Shown: positions 42,027 through 51,503 of the stretch, in pieces
Position numbering within the stretch: position 1 is the first letter of the stretch
Layout of the letters: each line of letters starts with the position of its first letter
Origin: Lysinibacillus fusiformis
Lineage (GTDB): Bacteria; Bacillota; Bacilli; Bacillales_A; Planococcaceae
Length of the DNA stretch: 64,000 nt
NCBI GenBank assembly: GCA_030027265.1
Contig: JASENG010000007.1
Span: 124,001 to 188,000, forward strand
Direction of reading: 5' to 3'
Notes under the pieces: generated by a model
Database searches by the model: none
Told to the model about the DNA's origin: nothing
The model's input: only the letters and a program-made list of their open reading frames with translations
Program-made: the position numbers and the translations under genes

Positions 42027-45000
42027 TAAAATTCGGTTAACAAATGTTGTATATGAAAATGGACAAAAACGCTATCACGATGAACTTTTCTTGTTTGATG
42101 GATTAAATGGTGCCTTGGTTCTTGAAAATGGTGGAGGGAAGACGGTTTTTATTCAAACGGTAGTTCAAGCTATTATCCCTCATGCAACCCTTGCAGATCG
42201 CGATATCAAAGACACTTTATACCTAGAAGAAGGGCCGGCTCATATTGCCATTGAGTGGATTGTCAATGAAAGTCCTAGACGTTATGTCGTAACAGCCGTT
42301 ACTTTGCATAAAAAACAAAATGGTATTGATTCTTTACGCTATGTCTATGAGTATGGGGAAAATGATGCTCATAGCATTACAGAAATTCCATTTGTTCAAA
42401 CAAACGCTGGAGGCATTCGACCAAGTGACCGTGGAGAAATGGCAGATTATTACGCCTATATGGAAAGAAACCAAGGGCATAAAGCAAAGACATTCTCAAA
42501 ATCCATTAAAAGTTTTACCGCATATATCGAAGAAAATCACCAAATTATCCATTCTGAATGGGAAAGTATTATCAAAATTAACGGTGGCGAAGGTGATGTC
42601 GAAAAATTCTTTGATAACTGTAAAAAGACAAATGATTTAGTTGACCGTCTTTTAATTCCTTCGATTGAAAATGCGATGGAGGGATTTAAAGAGCACGGGT
42701 TTGCCGAAACCTTTGAAAATCGACGTGCGGAATTTAAAAAGTATAAGGATTTAAAAGAAACCATTGAACAATCGAAACAGCTGAATCAGGAATTGAAGGT
42801 CTATGTAGATTATTTCCGAAAAGTAGATGAAAAAGAACGGACGTATAATGAAGAACGTCAGCAAGCTAAAGGCTACATACTTGTACTAGAAGAGGAAATC
42901 CAAAGAATTGAGCAAAGTCTTGCTGCTTTAGAAGAACAGTGGCAGCAATATAACGAAGAGATAGAAGAATGGGAAAGAAAAAATGCATCTCTAGAAATTT
43001 ATCAACAACAGCAGAAATGGCAGGAATTTGCTAATATTGAACATCAATTACGTACACAATTAAATGAACTAAAAGAAAAAATAGAAGAAAACCAGAAACG
43101 CTATTATTCACTTCAGTATGCTCAAAATAGGGATACAGCTGAACTTGAGGAAGCGCAGCTCAACTTAGTTGAACAACAACTGGCTAAATTGGATGAAAAT
43201 CAAGAAATAGCAGATTTACAATGGGAATTAGATCAAGTAAGCGGGAAAATCCACTATGCATTTTTACTTCAAAAGCAACAATTAGAAGAGCAAATTGATA
43301 ATTTACAAGCAATGAAAGAACAGTTATCTGAAAAGCAAAGTAATCTAGACGAACAACAAACAAAGCTAAGATCTGAAATTTCAAAACATGAACAGCAAAA
43401 GACGAAAGCAACCACGAACCTTGAAAATACAAAAAAACAAATGGGAGAAATCAAATCTAAACTTGTCGCTCGTGACGAGGAATCGATGGAGCAATTATTA
43501 GAAGATTGGATTTCTCAAGTTGAAAAACTTGATAATGATAATGTTGAGCTTAAAGAGCGTTTGAAAAAAATTAAACACTCAGAAGGTGAATTAGAAAAGC
43601 AACAGAATGAGCTGCAAGGAATTCTTTCTTCTGATAAACTATCGCAGGCCAAACTTGAGCAGCAACTAGACCACATTTCCAAGCAAGAAAAAGTTTTATT
43701 AGCACAACTGGCAACTTTAAGGAGTAATTGGAGTCATATTCAATCAATTTATGAACGTGAACAATCTTTCACTGAACAAATTGCAAGCCAGATTGAAAAG
43801 TTTGAACGTGAAAAGGAAATAAAGCTTATACAAGAGAGACGTGCGAAACGATTTATTGATGACTATGAGCATCAAGAGACTTTCTTCGCAGATCCTTTTA
43901 TAGAACAAAAAATGAAAGATTGGGCACAAACCTATTACATTACGACAGGGATTGAATTTATTCAGCAGCATAAAAACGAAATGAAAGGGAATACGTATCC
44001 TTTTTGGGCACTAACACTTATAACAACCGCTAAGGAAAAGTCCGCGTTATTCGATAAATTAAAATCTGTTCAACATGAGTTAACATTTCCAATCTATATT
44101 TTATCATTAGATGAAGCAAGGCAAATAGGGATGGAGAATGTACCGCAAAATGCTGTAGTTGAGCCTTCTAATTGGATTGACTATCAACAACAAACATCCT
44201 TTCTTCGTTACAAACAAGAAATGCAAGAAACAGCGGCTCAAAAAGAAATTGAGAGGAAACAGACAGAATCTATTCTTCACAAATGGCAACAAGTGTATCA
44301 ATCCTTGAATGATTATTTAGAGACATACCCGTATACCTTATTTAAAGAAACTGAAGAACAGCTGTTTACCATTAACCAAAAAATTGAGAATAACGTATAT
44401 GAATTAAAAAATATCGTTGATCAATTACAGCAGCTAAAGCTTGAATACCAATCAAAACAATCAATACTTTCAAATAACCAAACCATTTTGCAAGATTTAA
44501 TGAATCATCGTATTCCACAAGCAACTCAGTATGTTCAGCTTTCAAAGACTTTGCCAATATACAAAAACGAAGTAATACGTTGTGAAGAAAAGATAAAAGA
44601 TCAAAAGACATTACTTAGAAAATTACAAGACAGCCTTCTATATGTTGGAATTGAAATAGACGAATTGAAAGAAAGAATTTCGGGTCTTGTAAACCAAAAA
44701 AAATATAAAATAGATGAAGATTCACTTTATGTAAAAACTCAAGCTATTGATCCAACAGAGCATAACGAAAATTTGGAAGTATTAAAACGAACATATCAAT
44801 CGATTGAAGAAAAAATCAAAAAAATTCAAACATCTCGTGGTGAATGGGTGGAGCGAAAAAAACACTGTCTAGAAAAAATCGACCTGGCAAAAAAAGCAAT
44901 GAACAGCTTATTAGAAGACTTGCCAAGCTTGGATAAAACAATCACCTATCCATTCGATGGTGCGCAACAAATTGCTGCTTTAAAAAAGCAATATAAACTA

Positions 45001-46425
45001 ATGGACAAGCAGCAATCAGAGCACCGGAGACAACATACGAATGCGGAAGTTGCAGCGAATACGGAACAACGTACTTTGGAGCAATCCAAAAATCTCTTTT
45101 TTGAAAGGTTTAAAGAGATATGGCTAATTGAAGGAGAGTCAGATGTTGTCAGAGAGCAATTAAATCAGCAAAAGCAAAAACTACAGAAGCAAGCTCGCTT
45201 TATCCAAGATCGAAAGCAACAGTTAGACGTTCAACATATACAATGCAAAGAAGTAGAACAATTATTCAACCAATATACGATTGTCCATCGATTAGAAGAT
45301 CCCTTACTTTTAGCTCAATCCATTACGGAAGAAAAGCGGAGTGATTATTCTTATAACAAACAGATAATCACACAACAGCAAATGAATCGCCTTCAACAAA
45401 CACAGCAGCAATTTAAAAAGGCATTAGAAGTATTAGCCGAAGCAAAGGAAGAATTTATCTCTTATGCTGAGAAAAATGTAAAAGATCCAACGCTTCGAAA
45501 AACAACGATTGATGGCGTGAAAATCAAAAAAACATTTGCGGAAATACTCGTGCATGATCAATTAATGAGCGAGCGTATTGAAAATGTGATTCAACTGGCT
45601 GAAAATACAATGCGTGATCATGATAAAGAGTTGCAGCAGTTTATCACTTATATTCATATGCATATTCGGAAATTACGCGACGACCTTCACGAAATACAGA
45701 AAAAAACGCGTGTGAAAGTAGAAAACGAATCGAAATACATTTATAAAATCGATGTCCCTGATTGGGATGATGATATCGCAAAGGAACGGATCCAAGGCTA
45801 TATTGATTGGATTTTAAATCAATTAGAAACAACACGATACTTGGATGAAGCAGGGGAAGAAGATCATGTTAAAGTTCAAAAGTTTTTACACAACTCTTTC
45901 AAAACGGTTCCAATTTTACGTATAGTCCTTGGGAATCAGTCTATAAAGGTAAAATGCCGAAAAGTTGAAAGTGCAACCCATATATCGAAAACCTACTATA
46001 CGTGGGAGGAATCGAATCGCTGGTCTGGCGGTGAAAAATGGAGTAAAAACATGGCGCTGTTTTTAGGACTGCTCAATTTCATCGCTGAAAAAAGCCAAAG
46101 GAATTCACCGCATACAAAACGCAACAGAACTGTGATTCTAGATAATCCATTTGGGAAAGCGTCCAGTGATCACGTCTTAAGTCCAGTCTTTTTCATAGCT
46201 GATCAACTAGGCTTCCAGCTTATTACCCTAACAGCGCACGCAGAAGGAAAATTCTTAAGTGATTACTTCCCAATTGTGTATAGCTGCCGATTAAAACAAT
46301 TAGAAGGGCAATCCAAGCAAGTTTTAACAAAAGACAAAATCCTGCAAAAAGCTTATTTACGAGACCATGCACCAGATAGTTTGATGCGTTTGGGGGAAAG
46401 ACAGCAGCTTTACTTGTTTGAGTAG
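42013..46425 (+). CDS. jetC: JetC: SMC-like (MukB/MksB-type) ATPase
   Basis: A 1470-residue SMC-type protein. Walker A is LENGGGKT (residues ~37-44). Two long coiled-coil arms (~240-680 and ~760-1250) surround a hinge near residue 640-760 (EFIQQHKNEMKGNTYPFWAL). The signature is WSGGEKWSKNM (near 1337), and Walker B is VILDNPFGKAS (near 1373) with a following His switch (LTAH). The family drives ATP-dependent loop extrusion to sense small circular DNA. The ATG at 42013 follows AAAAGGAGGAAG. It is longer than the ~1100-residue JetC of studied type I systems, which fits another subtype. Confidence 0.9.
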   Translation: MPAISKIRLTNVVYENGQKRYHDELFLFDGLNGALVLENGGGKTVFIQTVVQAIIPHATLADRDIKDTLYLEEGPAHIAIEWIVNESPRRYVVTAVTLHKKQNGIDSLRYVYEYGENDAHSITEIPFVQTNAGGIRPSDRGEMADYYAYMERNQGHKAKTFSKSIKSFTAYIEENHQIIHSEWESIIKINGGEGDVEKFFDNCKKTNDLVDRLLIPSIENAMEGFKEHGFAETFENRRAEFKKYKDLKETIEQSKQLNQELKVYVDYFRKVDEKERTYNEERQQAKGYILVLEEEIQRIEQSLAALEEQWQQYNEEIEEWERKNASLEIYQQQQKWQEFANIEHQLRTQLNELKEKIEENQKRYYSLQYAQNRDTAELEEAQLNLVEQQLAKLDENQEIADLQWELDQVSGKIHYAFLLQKQQLEEQIDNLQAMKEQLSEKQSNLDEQQTKLRSEISKHEQQKTKATTNLENTKKQMGEIKSKLVARDEESMEQLLEDWISQVEKLDNDNVELKERLKKIKHSEGELEKQQNELQGILSSDKLSQAKLEQQLDHISKQEKVLLAQLATLRSNWSHIQSIYEREQSFTEQIASQIEKFEREKEIKLIQERRAKRFIDDYEHQETFFADPFIEQKMKDWAQTYYITTGIEFIQQHKNEMKGNTYPFWALTLITTAKEKSALFDKLKSVQHELTFPIYILSLDEARQIGMENVPQNAVVEPSNWIDYQQQTSFLRYKQEMQETAAQKEIERKQTESILHKWQQVYQSLNDYLETYPYTLFKETEEQLFTINQKIENNVYELKNIVDQLQQLKLEYQSKQSILSNNQTILQDLMNHRIPQATQYVQLSKTLPIYKNEVIRCEEKIKDQKTLLRKLQDSLLYVGIEIDELKERISGLVNQKKYKIDEDSLYVKTQAIDPTEHNENLEVLKRTYQSIEEKIKKIQTSRGEWVERKKHCLEKIDLAKKAMNSLLEDLPSLDKTITYPFDGAQQIAALKKQYKLMDKQQSEHRRQHTNAEVAANTEQRTLEQSKNLFFERFKEIWLIEGESDVVREQLNQQKQKLQKQARFIQDRKQQLDVQHIQCKEVEQLFNQYTIVHRLEDPLLLAQSITEEKRSDYSYNKQIITQQQMNRLQQTQQQFKKALEVLAEAKEEFISYAEKNVKDPTLRKTTIDGVKIKKTFAEILVHDQLMSERIENVIQLAENTMRDHDKELQQFITYIHMHIRKLRDDLHEIQKKTRVKVENESKYIYKIDVPDWDDDIAKERIQGYIDWILNQLETTRYLDEAGEEDHVKVQKFLHNSFKTVPILRIVLGNQSIKVKCRKVESATHISKTYYTWEESNRWSGGEKWSKNMALFLGLLNFIAEKSQRNSPHTKRNRTVILDNPFGKASSDHVLSPVFFIADQLGFQLITLTAHAEGKFLSDYFPIVYSCRLKQLEGQSKQVLTKDKILQKAYLRDHAPDSLMRLGERQQLYLFE

Positions 46426-46433
46426 TAATTGGA

Positions 46434-46478
46434 AAAAAGCTCAGAAGGAAACAGATAGTTTGCCTTTCTGAGCTTTTG
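46434..46478 (+). terminator. Terminator of the Wadjet operon
   Basis: AGCTCAGAAGG (46438-46448) pairs with CCTTTCTGAGCT (46463-46474) with a small bulge, followed by TTT. It marks jetC as the last gene. Confidence 0.75.
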
Positions 46479-46532
46479 ATCTAAGGGTGGGTATTTATTT
46501 CTTGTTTCTGTATAAAAAAGAGGTATTTCCCC

Positions 46533-46559
46533 TTTACAAAATAAGATGGGGTGTATAAG
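46533..46559 (+). promoter_or_regulatory. Candidate promoter of the kinase-HIRAN operon
   Basis: TTTACA (46533-46538), 15 bp, then TATAAG (46554-46559), which TG directly precedes. It lies between the jetC terminator and the kinase gene, so the pair is transcribed on its own. Confidence 0.45.
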
Positions 46560-46612
46560 AAGGAATAAAGGATAAATTAATGTTTATTGAATATTTTCTG
46601 AGAGGTGATTAC

Positions 46613-47503
46613 TTGAAGGATATAAGTAATTGGGGATTTTATGGGTATGGTGTAGATAGTACATTAGAAAAGATTGAGCTATTGGCACCCGAAAGAATGC
46701 CAAATGAATCAGAAGGACACCGAAGATATATATTAAAGTATCCTAGAGTTTTTGAAGTTGGTGTTTCGTGGGAGGACATAACAGAATTAATTGCTTCACA
46801 AATAGGTAAGCTTTTAAAATTGAAAATGATGGATGTAGAAATTGTCCAAAGAGATTCTAGAAGAGGAGCACTTTTAAAAAACTTCGTACCGTATAGAGGA
46901 CAATTTTTAGAGGGAGGCTCAATTCTATCTGAATTTGAAGAATATGAGAGCACTAAGTTATTAGAATTAAAAAATGAGCATTTAATCAACGCCGGTTTTG
47001 ATATTATTGAAAGACTAGAATATTGGCAAATTATAAAAAAAGAATTTATTGCAATGAACTTTTTTGATATATTGATTGGAAATCAGGATAGGCATCCATT
47101 TAATTGGATGATGCTTTATAATGAAGATAGTAACAAAAGTTTTTCTCCTATATATGATAATGGTGCATCATTAGGCTTTAGGTTTGATGATAATCAATTA
47201 AATACGTATATTTCAAATGAAACTCAATTACATAGATATATAAGAAATACCAAAGTTAAAGTGGGGCTATTTGAATACAAACAGGTTAAAGCAAAGGATT
47301 TAATAAATGTATTGAAGAATAGATATATTGATGAAAGTGAATTAATAATTGCACAAATTGAAAATTTCAATATCGTTAGGTATGAAGAATATATTAATCG
47401 AAATGTTTATTTAAGTGAAAAACAAAAAGAATGGTTAAAGTTAATTATTTCAATTAGAAGGCAGTATATTTTAAAATGGTATGAAGGGGAGGAAAAGATA
47501 TGA
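46613..47503 (+). CDS. HipA/CtkA-like Ser/Thr kinase core protein
   Basis: A 296-residue protein with the HipA kinase fold but without the HipA N-terminal subdomain. The catalytic loop is LIGNQDRHPFNW (near residue 165), and the metal-binding motif is PIYDNGASLGF (near residue 190). I chose the TTG at 46613 because AGAGGTGATTAC lies at an ideal distance. An ATG at 46580 with AAAGGA is the alternative and adds 11 residues. It overlaps the HIRAN gene by four bases (ATGA). HipA-type kinases inactivate targets such as tRNA synthetases or translation factors. The target here is unknown. Confidence 0.78.
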   Translation: MKDISNWGFYGYGVDSTLEKIELLAPERMPNESEGHRRYILKYPRVFEVGVSWEDITELIASQIGKLLKLKMMDVEIVQRDSRRGALLKNFVPYRGQFLEGGSILSEFEEYESTKLLELKNEHLINAGFDIIERLEYWQIIKKEFIAMNFFDILIGNQDRHPFNWMMLYNEDSNKSFSPIYDNGASLGFRFDDNQLNTYISNETQLHRYIRNTKVKVGLFEYKQVKAKDLINVLKNRYIDESELIIAQIENFNIVRYEEYINRNVYLSEKQKEWLKLIISIRRQYILKWYEGEEKI

Positions 47504-48252
47504 ATAAACATGAATCATTATGGTTAGTTTGGCAAAATGTTAACACACGTTTGTTTTATCATGTGGGAACATTATCATTTTATGATAACCAGTATACATT
47601 CCAGTACACATATCGAAGTAATGGTCCTCAGAAAGTAAATGATGCCTTAAAGAATGGTTATTTATTACATCCGATGTTTCCGGATATAAAAAAAGAATAC
47701 AAATCTAAAAACTTATTTGGAACTTTTAAACGTCGTCTACCTTCAGAGATACGAGTTGATTTTAAAGAGATATTAAGTGATTTAAGTCTTTCAGAAGATT
47801 ATTCAAAAATGGAGTTACTTGAACGTACTCGTGGAAAATTAGGTGGGGATCAATATTCTTTTGAGAAGCCATTAAAAATTATTGATGGGGTTTTAAAAAC
47901 CTCCTTCTATATTAATGGTATGTCTTACCAAAATTTACCTCGAAATTGGTCGGAAATTTTAAAATCACATAAGAAAATATTTTTAAAACTAGAACCCGAA
48001 AATCCAATTGATGAAAACGCAATTGCTATCTATACAGAGTTCAATATCAAATTAGGTTATGTCCCGCGATTTTATGCGTCGGGAATATCTGCATTAATAA
48101 AAAATGGAATGGAACCTAAAGTATCTATCAATTATATAAATGAATCAAGTGAATCAGGATGGTGGGTAAAATTAGATTTTGAATGTGAAGTACCTTTAAC
48201 AAGTGAACCGATTTTACCTAATTTAGATCCAATATTTGAATATGTCATGTAA
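47500..48252 (+). CDS. HIRAN-domain protein with HipA N-subdomain-like N-terminus
   Basis: A 250-residue protein. Residues 1-90 (SLWLVWQNVNTRLFYHVGTL, LFGTFKRRLPSEIR) resemble the N-terminal subdomain that full HipA proteins carry. Residues ~130-240 form a HIRAN domain (SFYINGMSYQN, LEPENPIDENAIAIY, KLGYVPRFYA), a fold that binds DNA ends or stalled forks in helicases. AGGGGAGGAAA precedes the ATG. With the kinase next door this looks like a HipA protein split in two plus a DNA-sensing domain. By analogy with HipS of HipBST it may restrain the kinase. That role is inference. Confidence 0.72.
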   Translation: MNKHESLWLVWQNVNTRLFYHVGTLSFYDNQYTFQYTYRSNGPQKVNDALKNGYLLHPMFPDIKKEYKSKNLFGTFKRRLPSEIRVDFKEILSDLSLSEDYSKMELLERTRGKLGGDQYSFEKPLKIIDGVLKTSFYINGMSYQNLPRNWSEILKSHKKIFLKLEPENPIDENAIAIYTEFNIKLGYVPRFYASGISALIKNGMEPKVSINYINESSESGWWVKLDFECEVPLTSEPILPNLDPIFEYVM

Positions 48253-48863
48253 CTGCATACTATGAATCTTATCAGAAATAAATGAGTAATTATTCTCATG
48301 AAGAATAAGAAAAAATAGATCTGTTATTCAAGAGTAATAAATTAGGTTTCTCTAGAAGCGTGATTTAGTAATCGCTTAACAATTTAGTTTAGATAATAAA
48401 GCTGCACCAAAAATGTGTAACAATACATTTTGGGCAGTTTTATATTTTTTTATTAACTATTTTGCACATCCGAGGCTACTCTGGCTAGGCATCTGGTTTG
48501 TAACTTAGATCGTAGCCCCTCTATCTACCTTGGCTTCATACCTAATTTAGTGTTTATAAAAGACACAAGTAATAGATATGGGAACAAGAAAACTTTAGAT
48601 GGATGGAAGCCTTTTTAAGATTTATTGATGTCCGACCATTTTAAAATTATAAAGTGTAATTTGTTTCTAAATCCTTTTTATAAGTTGTCCTCAAGTCATT
48701 TATTCTTACTGCCTATATGGAGAATGAGAAGATACCTCAATTTTTAATCATTTTGGATAACCCCCAAAAAATTTTTTCACCACAAATGTCTCTTTTTCCG
48801 TTTAAAAAGACTATTTAATAAGTGAAGACAACTTCAACACTTATGAAAAGGAGTGGTGCCAAG
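48253..48863. other. Gene-free stretch between the kinase/HIRAN pair and the phage remnant
   Basis: About 600 bp of AT-rich DNA with one terminator (48398-48447) and no supported frame. It could hold a recombination border between the defence genes and the phage-derived segment. No direct repeat was confirmed. Confidence 0.4.
48398..48447 (+). terminator. Terminator downstream of the HIRAN gene
   Basis: AAAGCTGCACCAAAAATGT (48398-48416) pairs imperfectly with ACATTTTGGGCAGTTT (48425-48440), followed by TATATTTTTT. Confidence 0.6.
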
Positions 48864-49283
48864 ATGGAGATTATTCAATTCAATGGAGAAGCAGTTGTTG
48901 AAACACGGGTATTAGCGAGGATGTATGGTCAGACACCTATAGATATTGCCAACGCCTATTTCGAAAACGAAGACAGATTTAAAGAAGGGGAGCATTTCTA
49001 CTTATTAGATGATCGCTTTGTGGACTTTGCAGAGTTTAAGGGGCAATTTCTAGAGCATGAGTGTTTGAATCAAGAAAAAATCTATTTGTGGACGGATCAA
49101 GGTTTGTACGAGCATGCCTCGATCATGAAAGGGAAGGATGCATGGCACTCGTATTGTCAGTTTATCTATTTTGTTTTTAACAAATCAGAAGAAGTGAAAA
49201 AGGCCATTCAAGTTCTCCAAAAAGCAGAAGCCATCATTACGAATGAGCGGTTTATCTACTTTTTAGCAAAGGAGATGCTCTAA
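48864..49283 (+). CDS. Phage ORF6N-domain protein
   Basis: A 139-residue protein with an N-terminal ORF6N-type domain (VVETRVLARMYGQTPIDI, then NAYFENEDRFKEGEHFYLL), used in phage antirepressors and regulators. IYLWTDQGLYEHASIMKG and DAWHSYCQFIYF complete the domain. AAAAGGAG precedes the ATG at 48864. It starts a short phage-type operon with a DnaD-like initiator two bases downstream of its stop. It probably controls or belongs to a lost prophage. Confidence 0.65.
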   Translation: MEIIQFNGEAVVETRVLARMYGQTPIDIANAYFENEDRFKEGEHFYLLDDRFVDFAEFKGQFLEHECLNQEKIYLWTDQGLYEHASIMKGKDAWHSYCQFIYFVFNKSEEVKKAIQVLQKAEAIITNERFIYFLAKEML

Positions 49284-49285
49284 AA

Positions 49286-50071
49286 ATGACCAAACTTCTT
49301 ATTAATGAACCTCACCTGCAGACGTCACCAACCTTAGCCGCAAAATTTGGATTGAATGAAGCGATTGTCTTGCAGCAGCTACACTTTCGATTATCCAATT
49401 CGCCTTTAAAATACGGAGGATACACATGGTATCACCATACTTACGCAAAATGGCAGAAACAGTTTCCTTTCTGGTCGGAGAGAACCATTAGCAGAATTTT
49501 TGTAGGGCTTGAAAACCAAGGGCTTATTGTGTCTACCCAACATTACAATGAGATGAAAATCAATAAGACAAAATGGTATCGTATCGATTATGCTGTGCTT
49601 AACGCTGTCTTGGAAAGTCAAATTGACCTTTTTGAAGAACCGAAAAGGAAGCTGGTAACTAACAAAAAATCGCGTGAGCTAGCTTCCAATTTGGAAACAT
49701 CAGATTTAAAAGACTTAAAAAAAGATATAAAAGAAAACAATGTGCGTTTTGTTTTTGAAGTTATAAATTATTTAAACCAAAAAACCCAAAAAGAGTTTCG
49801 AGCAAACAACAGCACCACAAATCGCCTCATCAATGGCCGGATAGCAGAAGGATACAAGCTGGAGGACTTTAAAAAAGTCATTGATATCAAGGTTCGTCAA
49901 TGGCTTGCAAGACCGGAGATGAAGCTATATTTAAGACCCAGTACACTATTTAGCCCAACCAACTTTGAAAATTACCTTAACGAATCGAACAATGCGAAAC
50001 CGCAACTGCCAAAAGGGAATATTGCTAGACAGCCAATCATTCTAGATTTTGAAGCCGGGGAAGAAGATTAG
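49286..50071 (+). CDS. Phage replication initiator, DnaD-like with Phg_2220 C-terminal domain
   Basis: A 261-residue protein. The N-terminal ~100 residues are a winged helix (LNEAIVLQQLHFRL, WSERTISRIFVGLENQGLI) like phage replisome organisers. The C-terminal ~85 residues (VINYLNQKTQKEFRANNST, RLINGRIAEGYKLEDFKKV, YLRPSTLF) match the phage conserved C-terminal domain seen in DnaD-type initiators. It would load the adjacent DnaB-type helicase at a phage origin. GGAGATG precedes the ATG. Confidence 0.82.
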   Translation: MTKLLINEPHLQTSPTLAAKFGLNEAIVLQQLHFRLSNSPLKYGGYTWYHHTYAKWQKQFPFWSERTISRIFVGLENQGLIVSTQHYNEMKINKTKWYRIDYAVLNAVLESQIDLFEEPKRKLVTNKKSRELASNLETSDLKDLKKDIKENNVRFVFEVINYLNQKTQKEFRANNSTTNRLINGRIAEGYKLEDFKKVIDIKVRQWLARPEMKLYLRPSTLFSPTNFENYLNESNNAKPQLPKGNIARQPIILDFEAGEED

Positions 50072-50095
50072 GAGAAAAGAGGGGGAGCTCACGGA

Positions 50096-51033
50096 ATGTC
50101 TGAACAATTAAGCATTGATTTACTGGAAAAGAGTTTGCTGGGAACCATGCTAAATGAAAATTAGTGAAAATGGCGGAGCGTCCCTACATCCCAATGGAAG
50201 AGCAACGGGTAGTGCCAACGAATTTAAAGGAACTCGAAAAACTCATCGTAGGCTTTCGACAAGGTGAACTAACAATCATTGCTGGAAGACCTTCGATGGG
50301 GAAAACGGATGTCATGAATTATTTTGCACTAACGGCAGGTTTTGAGGGATACCTGCCGATGATCTTCTCGCTGGAAATGAGTCGAGGGATGCTCCTGGAT
50401 CGCATGATTGCTGCTTGCGGGAAAATCAGCCGACTGAAAATGCGTGATCCGAATCGATATTTCTCTGAAAAGCAGCGGGAACAATGGATTCCAGTGTTAA
50501 CCGAGGTAAGTCTTGCCAACGTTCAAATTGATGATCGCGCGGGACTAACGGTTAGCCAGATGCGCGCCCAAGTAAGAAGGCTCATCAAATCCAATCCCGA
50601 GCGAAAACCAATTGTCTTTATCGATTACTTACAAATTATCTACTCAAGTGTAGCTAACACGAGCAATCAAACCGCCATTATAGGTCAAATTAGCTGGGAA
50701 CTGAAGCAAATGGCCAAAGAATTCGATTGCCCAGTGGTCTGCCTATCCCAACTAAATCGAGGTGTAGAGTCCCGCCAAAACAAACGCCCCTTTATGAGCG
50801 ACCTCCGAGATTCCGGCAATATCGAACAAGATGCAGACGTCATCATTCTGTTATATCGGGATTCCTACTATGGACAAACAGGAGACGAAGGGGAGGACAC
50901 CCCTCATGAAGTGGAAGCAGCAACCGATAGCTCGAAAGAAAAGCTAGAACTCCACGTGGCAAAAAACCGAAACGGCCCAACAGGAATCGTAACCGTAAAT
51001 TACTCCAAAATGACAGGACAAATGAAGGAATAA
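50096..51033 (+). pseudogene. Phage DnaB-type helicase missing most of its N-terminal domain
   Basis: An ATG at 50096 with GGGGGAG starts MSEQLSIDLLEKSLLGTMLN, the usual beginning of a DnaB N-domain, but a TAG follows at 50162-50164. Overlapping this stop, a GTG at 50164 opens a 289-residue frame with the linker and RecA-like core. It carries Walker A GRPSMGKT, Walker B VFIDYLQII and DLRDSGNIEQDADVI. About 100-130 residues of the primase-binding domain are absent. I infer an internal deletion with a frame change. The core may still be translated by reinitiation. It follows the DnaD-like gene, as in intact phage modules. Confidence 0.7.
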
Positions 51034-51039
51034 AACAAC

Positions 51040-51132
51040 ATGAAGCCCAACCACCAAACCATTCAATCATTATTTGAGGATGCGCTTTTCTGCGATGAAC
51101 CTACACTGCCCACTTCATTTACTTCGCAGTGA
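51040..51132 (+). CDS. Very small phage-type frame
   Basis: A 30-residue frame (MKPNHQTIQSLFEDALFC...) with AAGGAA ten bases before the ATG. It lies in the tail of the phage segment. There is no family clue, and it could be the start of a broken gene. Confidence 0.25.
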   Translation: MKPNHQTIQSLFEDALFCDEPTLPTSFTSQ

Positions 51133-51311
51133 AAAAAGGCAAAGTCAACATGCAAGATTCAGAATACAAGCTATATGAAATGAATCTAACAGTAGAAGAG
51201 CATGAGGAAATCAGGGGCATGAAAAAAGCGGATGTGCTCTCGCTATGCGAAAGATTAAACTATACGCCATCAAACGAAACACCACCACCTATGTCTTCTA
51301 CTTCGCCATGA
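51129..51311 (+). CDS. Small hypothetical protein in phage remnant
   Basis: A 60-residue frame from a GTG at 51129 (or an ATG at 51150), acidic and helical in the middle (LYEMNLTVEEHEEIRGMKKA). It overlaps the next frame by 67 bp in another phase, so only one of the two may be real in that overlap, or a frameshift may have split one gene. Confidence 0.3.
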   Translation: MKKGKVNMQDSEYKLYEMNLTVEEHEEIRGMKKADVLSLCERLNYTPSNETPPPMSSTSP

Positions 51312-51502
51312 ACGCATGGGAAGCACGAGAACTGCATCATCAAATATATGGTCAATGGGAAAACCGTATAGTCGATGCTTATAACCAGATGATCGATAGG
51401 GGCTTGTATTTTCCGGATAGGAAGGAAACGAAAACCTTTCGGGAGTTGATGAGGGAGACGGTGGTGGTTCCTGGGTGGGTTTGTGAGATGGAGAGTAAAT
51501 AA
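51245..51502 (+). CDS. Hypothetical phage-type protein
   Basis: An 85-residue protein (MRKIKLYAIKRNTTTYVFYF, EARELHHQIYGQWENRIVDA) resembling small early-region phage proteins. No good ribosome binding site lies before the ATG at 51245, so it may be translated by coupling or be the 3' part of a broken gene. It is the last plus-strand gene of the phage segment. Confidence 0.45.
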   Translation: MRKIKLYAIKRNTTTYVFYFAMNAWEARELHHQIYGQWENRIVDAYNQMIDRGLYFPDRKETKTFRELMRETVVVPGWVCEMESK

Positions 51503-51503
51503 A

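Noticed and set aside
42013-46425. Housekeeping MukB/SMC
   Set aside because: The four-gene set with a Toprim JetD and the island context fits Wadjet, and Bacillales use SMC-ScpAB for chromosome condensation.
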